DNA of 8,219 nucleotides, taken from Prevotellaceae bacterium (GTDB lineage Bacteria > Bacteroidota > Bacteroidia > Bacteroidales > UBA932). This document shows, piece by piece, positions 1 through 6,030 of this stretch (positions within the stretch are counted from its first letter, which is position 1; each line of letters opens with the position of its first letter). A program made the position numbers and the translations under genes. The stretch lies in the NCBI GenBank assembly GCA_031264645.1, contig JAISDR010000185.1, positions 1 through 8,219 on the forward strand, given 5' to 3'. The notes under the pieces were generated by a model. That model was given only the letters and a program-made list of their open reading frames with translations, was not told the origin of the DNA and did not search any database.

Positions 1-37
1 TTTTTTCCCTGTTGGGAATCTATTAACAGGTAAAAAA
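1..37. repeat. Imperfect inverted repeat upstream of htrA
   Basis: Bases 1-13 and 25-37 are complementary over 13 positions with one mismatch (C7 against T31) around an 11-nt loop. The core arms are CCTGTT and AACAGG, and the outer six pairs are all T:A. A T-run precedes the stem and an A-run follows it, which is the reverse of a rho-independent terminator on either strand. It is therefore better read as a leader hairpin or an operator-like palindrome before htrA. Bases 38-66 are A-rich and hold no recognisable -7 element, so the htrA promoter probably lies upstream of the window. Confidence 0.4.
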
Positions 38-66
38 ATAGTAGGTAAAAATAAATATGATTAATT

Positions 67-1602
67 ATGAGGAATAAGAACATTTTAAAGACGATTATTT
101 TATTAGTATTCGCAGGTCTAATCGGAGGAGTGGTATCTGCGTTAATTATTTCAAAAAAACAAAAACAGCCTGAAAAAATTTTTCTGGAAGTCCCGCGGCA
201 AATGTCTGTTACTACTGCTGCATTTTCTCCGGCAGGCGAACCTGTCAATTTTTCGGATGCGGCGGAACATGCTGTGCCTGCGGTTGTACATGTCAAAGTA
301 ACGGGAGAAACCCAGCGGAGGTACTCCAGAGACAACAACGATCTCTTTGATTTTTTCTTTGGCAATCCCGAAGAACGGAGGTATCCCGAAGAACGGAAAT
401 ATCAGGAATATACGCCAAAAGGTTCCGGCTCCGGAGTTATCATATCGGAGAATGGCTATATAGTAACGAATAACCACGTCATTGAAAAAGCAAGCGAAAT
501 TACAATAGTTTTCGATGACAGGACAAGCCTTCCCGCCAGCGTCGTGGGTCGGGATCCGAATACCGATGTTGCTCTGCTGAAAGTCGAAACCGACACAAAA
601 CTGCCCACTTTAGGATTTGCCGACTCCGACAATTTGCGGCTTGGCGAATGGGTGCTGGCAATAGGAAACCCGTTTAACCTGACCTCAACTGTTACGGCAG
701 GCATCGTCAGCGCTAAAGCACGAAATTTCGGAATCATCCCTGCCGAGTTCAAAATAGAATCGTTTATACAGACAGATGCAGTTGTCAATCCCGGAAACAG
801 TGGAGGGGCGCTGATCAATCTGAAAGGAGAGCTTGTAGGTATAAATACTGCCATTGTTTCCCACACTGGAGTATACGAAGGCTATGCTTTTGCCATACCT
901 GCAAATATTGTCAAAAAAGTAGTAAAAGACCTTACCGAATATGGAGTTGTCCAACGGGCGATTTTAGGTATTGTATATACTGATTTGTCCAAATTTGAAG
1001 ATGACAGCGAGATTGAAATGTATGCGGAAAAAGAGAAGCTTGATGCGGCAAAAATGAAAGAATTAAGAAATAAAAGGTATAAGGGAGTGTGTGTTGTTGA
1101 GGTTCTGGAAAACAGTTCCGCCAAAACTGCCGGAATAGAAAAATGGGATATTATTACAAAAATCGGGAATAAGGAAGTTACGAATCAAAATACTGTTATT
1201 GAAGAAATTGGCGTATTACGCCCGGGAGATAAAGTAGATATTACATTAATTCGCGACGGAAAAACGAAACAAATTACAGCGGTTTTACGTAATAAGGCGG
1301 GTAATACAGATGTGGTGTCAGAAGACAAGATTGAAATTTTGGCCGCCCGATTTGAAAATGTAAACAAGGAACTTGCTGAAAAATTAAGAATTAAAGGCGG
1401 AGTTCAGGTTATTGAAGTTAATGATGGCAAATTAATGAATCGAGTGAGGAAAGGATTTATTATCATGAAGGTTAATCAAAAGTCCGTAACCTCAGTAGAA
1501 GAATTAACAAGCGTTATCAACAGCTTGAAACGGGGAGAAGGAGTATTTATTGAAGGAATTTATCCCAACGGCAGACGTGATTATGTCGCGTTTGAATTGT
1601 AG
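67..1602 (+). CDS. htrA: HtrA/DegP-family periplasmic serine protease with two PDZ domains
   Basis: Envelope protease/chaperone that degrades or refolds misfolded exported proteins. The product is 511 aa. Residues about 8-28 form a hydrophobic segment after a basic start, either an uncleaved anchor or a signal peptide. The trypsin-like domain spans about 60-285, with the full catalytic triad: H137 in TNNHVI, D167 in NTDVALL and S245 in NPGNSGG. A loop at about 81-117 is rich in R, Y, E and D and contains a six-residue tandem repeat (PEERRY/PEERKY). PDZ1 lies at about 286-410 and is interrupted at about 306-339 by a highly charged stretch. PDZ2 lies at about 425-511. The length fits two-PDZ DegP-type members. 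The start is the first ATG of the frame; an ATG at 57 runs into a stop within seven codons. A strong terminator follows the gene. Family assignment is secure; the choice between DegP, DegQ and DegS subtypes is not, although two PDZ domains argue against DegS. Confidence 0.95.
   Translation: MRNKNILKTIILLVFAGLIGGVVSALIISKKQKQPEKIFLEVPRQMSVTTAAFSPAGEPVNFSDAAEHAVPAVVHVKVTGETQRRYSRDNNDLFDFFFGNPEERRYPEERKYQEYTPKGSGSGVIISENGYIVTNNHVIEKASEITIVFDDRTSLPASVVGRDPNTDVALLKVETDTKLPTLGFADSDNLRLGEWVLAIGNPFNLTSTVTAGIVSAKARNFGIIPAEFKIESFIQTDAVVNPGNSGGALINLKGELVGINTAIVSHTGVYEGYAFAIPANIVKKVVKDLTEYGVVQRAILGIVYTDLSKFEDDSEIEMYAEKEKLDAAKMKELRNKRYKGVCVVEVLENSSAKTAGIEKWDIITKIGNKEVTNQNTVIEEIGVLRPGDKVDITLIRDGKTKQITAVLRNKAGNTDVVSEDKIEILAARFENVNKELAEKLRIKGGVQVIEVNDGKLMNRVRKGFIIMKVNQKSVTSVEELTSVINSLKRGEGVFIEGIYPNGRRDYVAFEL
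367..402 (+). repeat. 18-bp in-frame tandem duplication inside htrA
   Basis: Bases 367-384 and 385-402 are adjacent 18-bp copies that differ at two positions (GG versus AA near the end of the unit). They encode PEERRY then PEERKY, residues 101-112 of HtrA. The repeat lies in the variable loop before the catalytic histidine strand, where length changes are tolerated. A related CGGAGGTA stretch occurs slightly upstream at about 316-323. Confidence 0.8.
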
Positions 1603-1636
1603 TTGGCAGGGAATTTGGATTCTGACATATTTTCTG

Positions 1637-1675
1637 AAAGCCGAAATTCAATTGAAAAATTGAAACTCGGCTTTT
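1637..1675 (+). terminator. Rho-independent terminator after htrA
   Basis: A 17-bp stem is formed by 1637-1653 and 1658-1674, with two internal mismatches and a GAAA tetraloop at 1654-1657. The outer part is AAAGCCGA pairing with TCGGCTTT, and a TTTT run closes the right arm at 1672-1675. It starts 35 nt after the htrA stop and ends 39 nt before the rpoD start. It should separate htrA transcription from the rpoD cluster, or let only partial read-through pass. Confidence 0.85.
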
Positions 1676-1714
1676 CGTGGTAAAGTTTATTGTAAATAGA
1701 AATTAAGATATATA

Positions 1715-2575
1715 ATGAGACAACTAAAAATTACGAAGTCAATTACAAACAGGGAAAGCGCTTCCCTTGACAAGTATTTGCAGGAAATCGGTCGCGAAGA
1801 ACTGATTACTGTAGAAGAAGAGGTAGAATTGGCCCAGCGTATTAAAAAGGGAGATCAGGAGGCATTGGAAAAACTTACACGGGCAAATCTGCGCTTTGTT
1901 GTTTCCGTGGCAAAACAGTACCAGAATCAGGGATTAAGTTTGCCCGACCTTATTAACGAGGGTAATTTGGGACTGATCAAGGCTGCCGAAAAATTCGACG
2001 AAACACGCGGATTCAAATTTATTTCGTATGCCGTGTGGTGGATTCGCCAGTCCATCCTGCAGGCTCTGGCTGAGCAGTCGAGAATTGTGCGCTTACCTCT
2101 CAATCAAGTAGGTTCGTTAAATAAAATAAACAAGGCTCTTGCCAAATTCGAACAGGAAAACGAAAGAACTCCATCGTCGGAAGAACTTTCGGTTATTCTT
2201 GACATTCCGCAGGAAAAAGTTTCGGATACCATAAGAGTTTCGGGCAGACACGTTTCCGTTGATGCTCCTTTTGTCGACGGCGAAGACAACAGTCTGCTGG
2301 ATGTGCTTGTGAACAATGATTCCCCCAACGCTGACAGGGGACTGCTGAACGAATCCCTTTCGAAAGAAATCGACAGGGCTTTGGCTACGCTTACCGAACG
2401 TGAACGCGACATTGTGAAATACTTTTTCGGAATAGGAGCACAGGAAATGACTCTCGAAGAAATAGGCGAACAGTTTGGATTAACGAGAGAAAGAGTACGG
2501 CAAATCAAAGAAAAAGCTATCAGGCGGCTGAGACACAGTTCGAGAAGCAGGCTGTTGAAAACGTATCTGGGATAG
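1715..2575 (+). CDS. rpoD: Primary (housekeeping) sigma factor RpoD/SigA, Bacteroidetes short form
   Basis: Directs RNA polymerase to housekeeping promoters. At 286 aa it lacks region 1.1 and the long non-conserved insert of the proteobacterial protein, as is normal for Bacteroidetes primary sigma factors. Region 1.2 is at about 16-50. Region 2 is at about 54-125, with the core-binding motif [13 protein letters not shown] at 78-90 and the -10 reading and melting helix around [17 protein letters not shown] at 98-114. Region 3 is at about 131-205. Region 4 is at about 215-283, with the helix-turn-helix in 247-273 ([17 protein letters not shown]). All regions look intact. The N-terminus [15 protein letters not shown] agrees with my memory of the family and supports this ATG. 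No clear promoter was found in the 39 nt after the upstream terminator. engB begins 21 nt downstream, so co-transcription is likely. Confidence 0.96.
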   Translation: MRQLKITKSITNRESASLDKYLQEIGREELITVEEEVELAQRIKKGDQEALEKLTRANLRFVVSVAKQYQNQGLSLPDLINEGNLGLIKAAEKFDETRGFKFISYAVWWIRQSILQALAEQSRIVRLPLNQVGSLNKINKALAKFEQENERTPSSEELSVILDIPQEKVSDTIRVSGRHVSVDAPFVDGEDNSLLDVLVNNDSPNADRGLLNESLSKEIDRALATLTERERDIVKYFFGIGAQEMTLEEIGEQFGLTRERVRQIKEKAIRRLRHSSRSRLLKTYLG

Positions 2576-2596
2576 CAAAAACAGACAAGCCTTTCA

Positions 2597-3223
2597 ATGA
2601 TTGTAAAAAAAGCAGAATTTATCAAAAGCAGTCCCGATTATACTCTGTGTCCGCAAAGTAATTTGCCGGAGTATGCATTTATTGGCAGATCAAATGTCGG
2701 GAAATCGTCTTTGATAAATATGCTTACTAACAGGCGTAAGCTGGCTCAGGTGTCTTCCACTCCCGGCAAAACTGTGCTGATAAACCATTTCCTGATAAAT
2801 GATGAATGGCATTTGGTCGATTTACCCGGTTATGGATACGCAAAAACTTATAAGAGCAAACGTGACGAATTGAGACTCATGATCGAAGACTATATTCTGA
2901 AAAGGAAACAGTTAACACTGCTGTTTGTACTTGTCGACGGACGACATGAGCCTCAAAATATAGATATCGACTTCATTAACGGTTTGGGAGAAAATCAAGC
3001 GCCGTTTGCCTTGATTTTCACGAAAGCAGACAAACTTTCAAAAAGCGCGCTCAATCGTAATATAGACAAATTAAAGAGTAAACTTTCCGAAATGTGGGAA
3101 GAAATTCCGCCAATATTTGCCGAGTCGGCGGAAACAGGAGCCGGTAAAGAGGAAATACTGGACTATGTGGAAAAAATTAACAGATCACTCTGCCCAATTT
3201 CAAAAACAAAAATCGAACAGTGA
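2597..3223 (+). CDS. engB: Ribosome biogenesis GTP-binding protein EngB (YsxC/YihA)
   Basis: TRAFAC-class GTPase needed for late assembly of the large ribosomal subunit; cytoplasmic. The product is 208 aa, usual for the family. All G motifs are present: G1 GRSNVGKS at 30-37, G2 within TPGKT at 55-59, G3 DLPG at 75-78, G4 TKAD at 142-145 and G5-like SAETG at 177-181. The lead-in [18 protein letters not shown] is the typical EngB pattern. The gene follows rpoD after 21 nt with no terminator between them, and its stop overlaps the GTG start of the next gene. This suggests one transcript carrying sigma factor, GTPase and prolyl isomerase. The start lacks a Shine-Dalgarno sequence, like its neighbours. 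Confidence 0.96.
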   Translation: MIVKKAEFIKSSPDYTLCPQSNLPEYAFIGRSNVGKSSLINMLTNRRKLAQVSSTPGKTVLINHFLINDEWHLVDLPGYGYAKTYKSKRDELRLMIEDYILKRKQLTLLFVLVDGRHEPQNIDIDFINGLGENQAPFALIFTKADKLSKSALNRNIDKLKSKLSEMWEEIPPIFAESAETGAGKEEILDYVEKINRSLCPISKTKIEQ

Positions 3224-3729
3224 ACTTATTTAACAGTATCCTTGTGTATGCCGTGTTTTTTCTGCTGCTAACAGCTTGTAATAAAGATTCCGATCCTCCT
3301 CCCGCTCACATTGATAAAAACAGATTACTGAATATCAACAAATATTTAGCTAACAAAGATATGGACGTCATGAGACATTTCGTTAAACGTAAATCATGGA
3401 GGATGTCTCTTTCCGACGACGGTTATTTTTACGAACTGTTTAACAAAGGCGAACAGCCCGGAATAACAGATAAACAGCTGGTAACATACGATTGCAGCAT
3501 CGCTCTCCTTGACGGAACGCTTTGTTATGAGGTAAAAAACAAAAGTTTCGTTGTCGGCAGATCCGAAGAAATTTACGGATTGCACCGTGCCATAAAATTT
3601 CTGGGTAAAGGAGGAAAAGCGCGTTTTATCTTCCCCCCGCATCTTGCATACGGCGTCCTTGGCGATTTTGATAAAATCCCTCCACGCACTATTCTGTTAT
3701 ATAATGTGCATGTAACAGAAGTAAAGTAA
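3220..3729 (+). CDS. FKBP-type peptidyl-prolyl isomerase lipoprotein (GldI-like)
   Basis: Probable envelope prolyl cis-trans isomerase that assists folding of exported proteins. The product is 169 aa. A hydrophobic segment at about 5-17 ends in the lipobox LTAC with C20 as the lipidated residue, so this is a predicted lipoprotein. The FKBP domain spans about 60-168. The C-terminal part fits the family best: [22 protein letters not shown] at 124-145 and [13 protein letters not shown] at 153-165. The layout resembles GldI-type FKBPs of Bacteroidetes (from memory, not aligned). At the spot where FKBPs usually have the pocket tryptophan (G-W), this protein has YGLH at 119-122, so activity may be weak. 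The GTG start overlaps the engB stop (GTGA), suggesting translational coupling. A later ATG at 3361 would lose the signal sequence, which supports GTG. Confidence 0.82.
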   Translation: MNLFNSILVYAVFFLLLTACNKDSDPPPAHIDKNRLLNINKYLANKDMDVMRHFVKRKSWRMSLSDDGYFYELFNKGEQPGITDKQLVTYDCSIALLDGTLCYEVKNKSFVVGRSEEIYGLHRAIKFLGKGGKARFIFPPHLAYGVLGDFDKIPPRTILLYNVHVTEVK

Positions 3730-3744
3730 TTAATAATTTTCATG

Positions 3745-3752
3745 TATATTTG
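3745..3752 (+). promoter_or_regulatory. Bacteroidetes-type -7 element before the orphan lipoprotein gene
   Basis: TATATTTG matches the Bacteroidetes -7 consensus TAnnTTTG. It lies 31 nt before the ATG at 3784, giving a leader of about 25 nt. No convincing -33 TTTG was found at the expected distance, so the site rests on the -7 element, the position and the matching sites upstream of the next two promoter-bearing genes. Confidence 0.55.
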
Positions 3753-3783
3753 CACTTTAATTTATTAAAAATAATATAGAGAT

Positions 3784-4869
3784 ATGAACAGTAATAGAAG
3801 AATTAAAGCATTTGAAATCATGCATTTTACTATAGCAATGATTATAATGTCGACGGCGTCATTGTTTATCTGTTCCTGTAACAGGAACGAAAATCCGGAT
3901 GAAGAGTTGAACAATGAAAAAGAAGAGGTACAATATGTCCCAAACAGGACGAATGTACAGCAATTGCTCGCAATTGCTGTGGACAAGTCGTTTGAAAACG
4001 GTTCTAAACAGAAAGTTCCAACAAAAGGACTTGTTTCGGGCATGAATCATTATCAAACTGTTGCCGGGACAGATAATGTTCTGCATATAAGTTATCCGTA
4101 TGACTATATCAAAATATATGATGTAGTCAAATTTTCGTGTGCCGGCGTAAAAAGCCCTCTTGTACAGGAAATATGCGGGGATGGCGAACTCGAAGTTTTT
4201 ATTGCGGACTTTGCTCTGTTTCTAAACACGGAAGAAGAGAAAGCAGATCTAAAGTCATCAAATGCCGATGAAAACACTCTGCAAAATATGATGGGCAGAG
4301 AATCCATGATAGTATTTAAAAGTGAATTGGGCATATACAGCTGTATCACAAACGGTAGAGGAATTGATGTAACGGATATTTCTTCGGGTTACTACTCCGA
4401 ATTTAGCTCACACAAATATTTATCGGATAAAGCCCTTGAAAAAAATATGCTATATCCTATCTTCCAGTTTATTGTAACATCTGAGAATAATAAGGTAAGT
4501 TTGGAAACAACTTGTATTGAAGAATATGCTACCACAGTTTACGCCAGTGATATTCCATTGTCCAATCAACAGACGGTAAGTTCTCAGGAATTATTCAGTC
4601 TGGTTGAACTGAGCAGCAATATACCCGAAGTATCCCTGCAGTGCGAAGTAACGGAATTGTACGAAAATTATTTCAACGTAACCGCCGGCAAAGATTTTAA
4701 TTTGGAGAGAGTCTATTATGACGAATATACCGAATTTTTCATTGGAGATAAAAGCGCTACTTATGCCGATATTGCTGTTGGCGATGTGATCAATGCAAGT
4801 TTTGGTAAATTGTACGAAAACTATAATCCGAAATCAATAGTAGCCAATAAAATATTCCGCATCCCTTAA
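3784..4869 (+). CDS. Lipoprotein of unknown function with OB-fold-like C-terminus
   Basis: I do not recognise this 361-aa product as a named family. A basic n-region (RRIK) and a hydrophobic stretch at about 13-30 end in ICSC, making C32 the likely lipidated residue. The residues after it (NRNENPDEELNNEKEE, 33-48) are strongly acidic, which may act as a surface-export signal of the kind described for Bacteroidetes lipoproteins. The body at about 55-280 shows no motif known to me. The C-terminal segment at about 282-359 alternates beta-like strands with YTEFFIGDK, YADIAVGDVI and a final VANKIF, reminiscent of small OB-fold domains such as DUF3221; this is inference only. The gene is clearly more AT-rich than the genes after it. 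It has its own -7 element and is followed by a separate promoter. ATG at 3820 (residue 13) is an alternative start but would lose the basic n-region. Confidence 0.75.
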   Translation: MNSNRRIKAFEIMHFTIAMIIMSTASLFICSCNRNENPDEELNNEKEEVQYVPNRTNVQQLLAIAVDKSFENGSKQKVPTKGLVSGMNHYQTVAGTDNVLHISYPYDYIKIYDVVKFSCAGVKSPLVQEICGDGELEVFIADFALFLNTEEEKADLKSSNADENTLQNMMGRESMIVFKSELGIYSCITNGRGIDVTDISSGYYSEFSSHKYLSDKALEKNMLYPIFQFIVTSENNKVSLETTCIEEYATTVYASDIPLSNQQTVSSQELFSLVELSSNIPEVSLQCEVTELYENYFNVTAGKDFNLERVYYDEYTEFFIGDKSATYADIAVGDVINASFGKLYENYNPKSIVANKIFRIP

Positions 4870-4889
4870 CGCAGTGTTCCGTCTTTATC

Positions 4890-4897
4890 TACATTTG
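4890..4897 (+). promoter_or_regulatory. Bacteroidetes-type -7 element before the ureohydrolase gene
   Basis: TACATTTG fits TAnnTTTG, and the 11-mer TACATTTGCAG (4890-4900) is repeated exactly before rseP. Transcription would begin near 4903, leaving a leader of only about 12 nt before the ATG at 4915. No clear -33 element was seen. Confidence 0.6.
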
Positions 4898-4914
4898 CAG
4901 AAAATATATTGATT

Positions 4915-5946
4915 ATGGTTACATCTATTACATTCAATCCCAATGATCCGGGGCGTCCGAACGGGAATTTTTTTGCTCTGCCGCACAGCGGGGGTGAAGG
5001 GGAGATTGAGATTATTTCTGTTCCGTGGGACGTTACGACCTCGTACAGGCAGGGGACGTCCGGAGGTCCGAAAGCCATTTTGGACGCTTCGCTGCAGGTT
5101 GATCTTTTTGATTCCGACCTCGAGAACGCGTGGGGAATGAAAATCTCGAACACGGAGCTGAATCTGCACAGCCTGAACACGGAAAACCGGATTTTTGCAA
5201 AGAAAATCATCAAGCATCTCGAAGACGGGGGAAGCATCGCCGACAGGGAAATCGTCTATCTCCGGAATCAGGTCAATCAGGCGTCCGAGATTGTTAACAT
5301 GATGGTATACAATGCGGCAAAGAGCGTCATTGACAGCGGGCGGATTGCCGCAGCGCTTGGAGGAGAGCACAGCGTCCCTTTCGGACTGATAAAAGCCGTC
5401 GCCGAAAAGTATCCGGGAACGGGCATTTTGCACATCGACGCCCACGCGGACTTGCGATGCGCATACGAAGGATTCACATACTCTCATGCATCGATAATGT
5501 ATAATGTAATCAGGGAATTGGGCGGGATTTCGAAACTCGTTCAGGTTGCCGTGAGGGATTTCTGCGAAGAAGAAGAAAAGCTGATGCGCAGCAGCGAAAA
5601 GATCAGCACGTTTTTCGACAGGAACATGAAAGACAGGCAGTACGAAGGCGCGACGTGGAAAAGCCAGTGCGAAGAAATCATCTCGCATTTGCCCGGCAAC
5701 GTATACATCAGTTTCGACGTCGACGGTCTGTGTCCCGGTCTTTGCCCCTCGACGGGGACGCCGGTTCCGGGCGGGCTGGAGTTTGAGCAGGCGATGTACC
5801 TGATAAGGCAGATTGTTTTTTCGGGAAGAAAAATCGTGGGATTCGATTTAAGCGAAGTTTCTCCTCCGGTTTCCGGCGACTGGGATGCAAATGTTGGCGC
5901 CCGAATACTCTTTAAATTATGCTGTTACACAAAAATGTCGAATTAA
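4915..5946 (+). CDS. Arginase/agmatinase-family ureohydrolase
   Basis: Binuclear manganese enzyme that hydrolyses a guanidino compound; agmatine to putrescine plus urea is the best guess, with arginine, formimidoylglutamate and other guanidines as alternatives. The product is 343 aa from ATG 4915; a TTG at 4909 would add two residues and is less likely. All six metal ligands are visible: H152 in GGEHS, D175, H177 and D179 in DAHAD, and D268 and D270 in SFDVD. E314 in DLSEVSPP is also present, and TGTPVPGG at 280-287 is typical. The usual D-x-D-x-x-D-P reads D-V-D-G-L-C-P here (C273); that third Asp is not a metal ligand, so activity is not excluded. The family core sits in about 28-335. No polyamine or arginine gene is adjacent. 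The gene is markedly more GC-rich than the one before it. It has its own -7 element and a very short leader, and is probably cytoplasmic. Confidence 0.88.
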   Translation: MVTSITFNPNDPGRPNGNFFALPHSGGEGEIEIISVPWDVTTSYRQGTSGGPKAILDASLQVDLFDSDLENAWGMKISNTELNLHSLNTENRIFAKKIIKHLEDGGSIADREIVYLRNQVNQASEIVNMMVYNAAKSVIDSGRIAAALGGEHSVPFGLIKAVAEKYPGTGILHIDAHADLRCAYEGFTYSHASIMYNVIRELGGISKLVQVAVRDFCEEEEKLMRSSEKISTFFDRNMKDRQYEGATWKSQCEEIISHLPGNVYISFDVDGLCPGLCPSTGTPVPGGLEFEQAMYLIRQIVFSGRKIVGFDLSEVSPPVSGDWDANVGARILFKLCCYTKMSN

Positions 5947-5950
5947 TTTA

Positions 5951-5961
5951 CATGCGGCATG
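5951..5961. repeat. Small palindrome CATGC-G-GCATG after the ureohydrolase gene
   Basis: Five-base arms flank a single G. With a one-base centre it cannot form a useful RNA hairpin, so it is not a terminator. It could be half of an operator pair with the palindrome at 5969-5982, or chance. It lies about where the -33 region of the rseP promoter should be. Confidence 0.3.
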
Positions 5962-5968
5962 CTGTGGA

Positions 5969-5982
5969 ATGATTTTAATCAT
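5969..5982. promoter_or_regulatory. Operator-like palindrome abutting the rseP -7 element
   Basis: ATGATT-TT-AATCAT has perfect six-base arms around a two-base centre. It ends one base before the -7 element at 5984, placing it in the promoter spacer, where a bound protein would block polymerase. No regulator is identified. Confidence 0.35.
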
Positions 5983-5983
5983 G

Positions 5984-5991
5984 TACATTTG
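5984..5991 (+). promoter_or_regulatory. Bacteroidetes-type -7 element before rseP
   Basis: TACATTTG fits TAnnTTTG and shares the exact 11-mer TACATTTGCAG with the site before the ureohydrolase gene. The predicted leader to the ATG at 6031 is about 34 nt and A-rich. The -33 position is weak (around CTGTGG, 5962-5967). Confidence 0.6.
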
Positions 5992-6030
5992 CAGCCTGTA
6001 AAATGGTAAAAATATTTAAATAAAAAAGAA

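Noticed and set aside
1..37. Inverted repeat as a terminator of an upstream gene
   Set aside because: The T-run is before the stem and the A-run after it, the wrong order for an intrinsic terminator on either strand.
1715..2575. Sigma factor missing region 1.1 as a truncation
   Set aside because: Primary sigma factors of Bacteroidetes normally have this short form; all other regions are complete.
2104..2625. 173-aa minus-strand open frame across rpoD
   Set aside because: Serine-rich shadow of a highly conserved sigma factor, with no motif and no promoter.
3728..3738. AATTA-A-TAATT palindrome after the FKBP gene
   Set aside because: Short, all A/T and in an AT-rich gap, so chance is a sufficient explanation; no terminator stem is formed.
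4909..4914. TTG start two codons upstream for the ureohydrolase
   Set aside because: An ATG lies six bases later, and the -7 element would leave almost no leader for the TTG; family conservation begins well after both.
4885..5688. 267-aa open frame on the minus strand across the ureohydrolase gene
   Set aside because: It lies wholly opposite a well-supported enzyme with all metal ligands, has no recognisable motif, and such antisense frames are common in GC-rich coding DNA.
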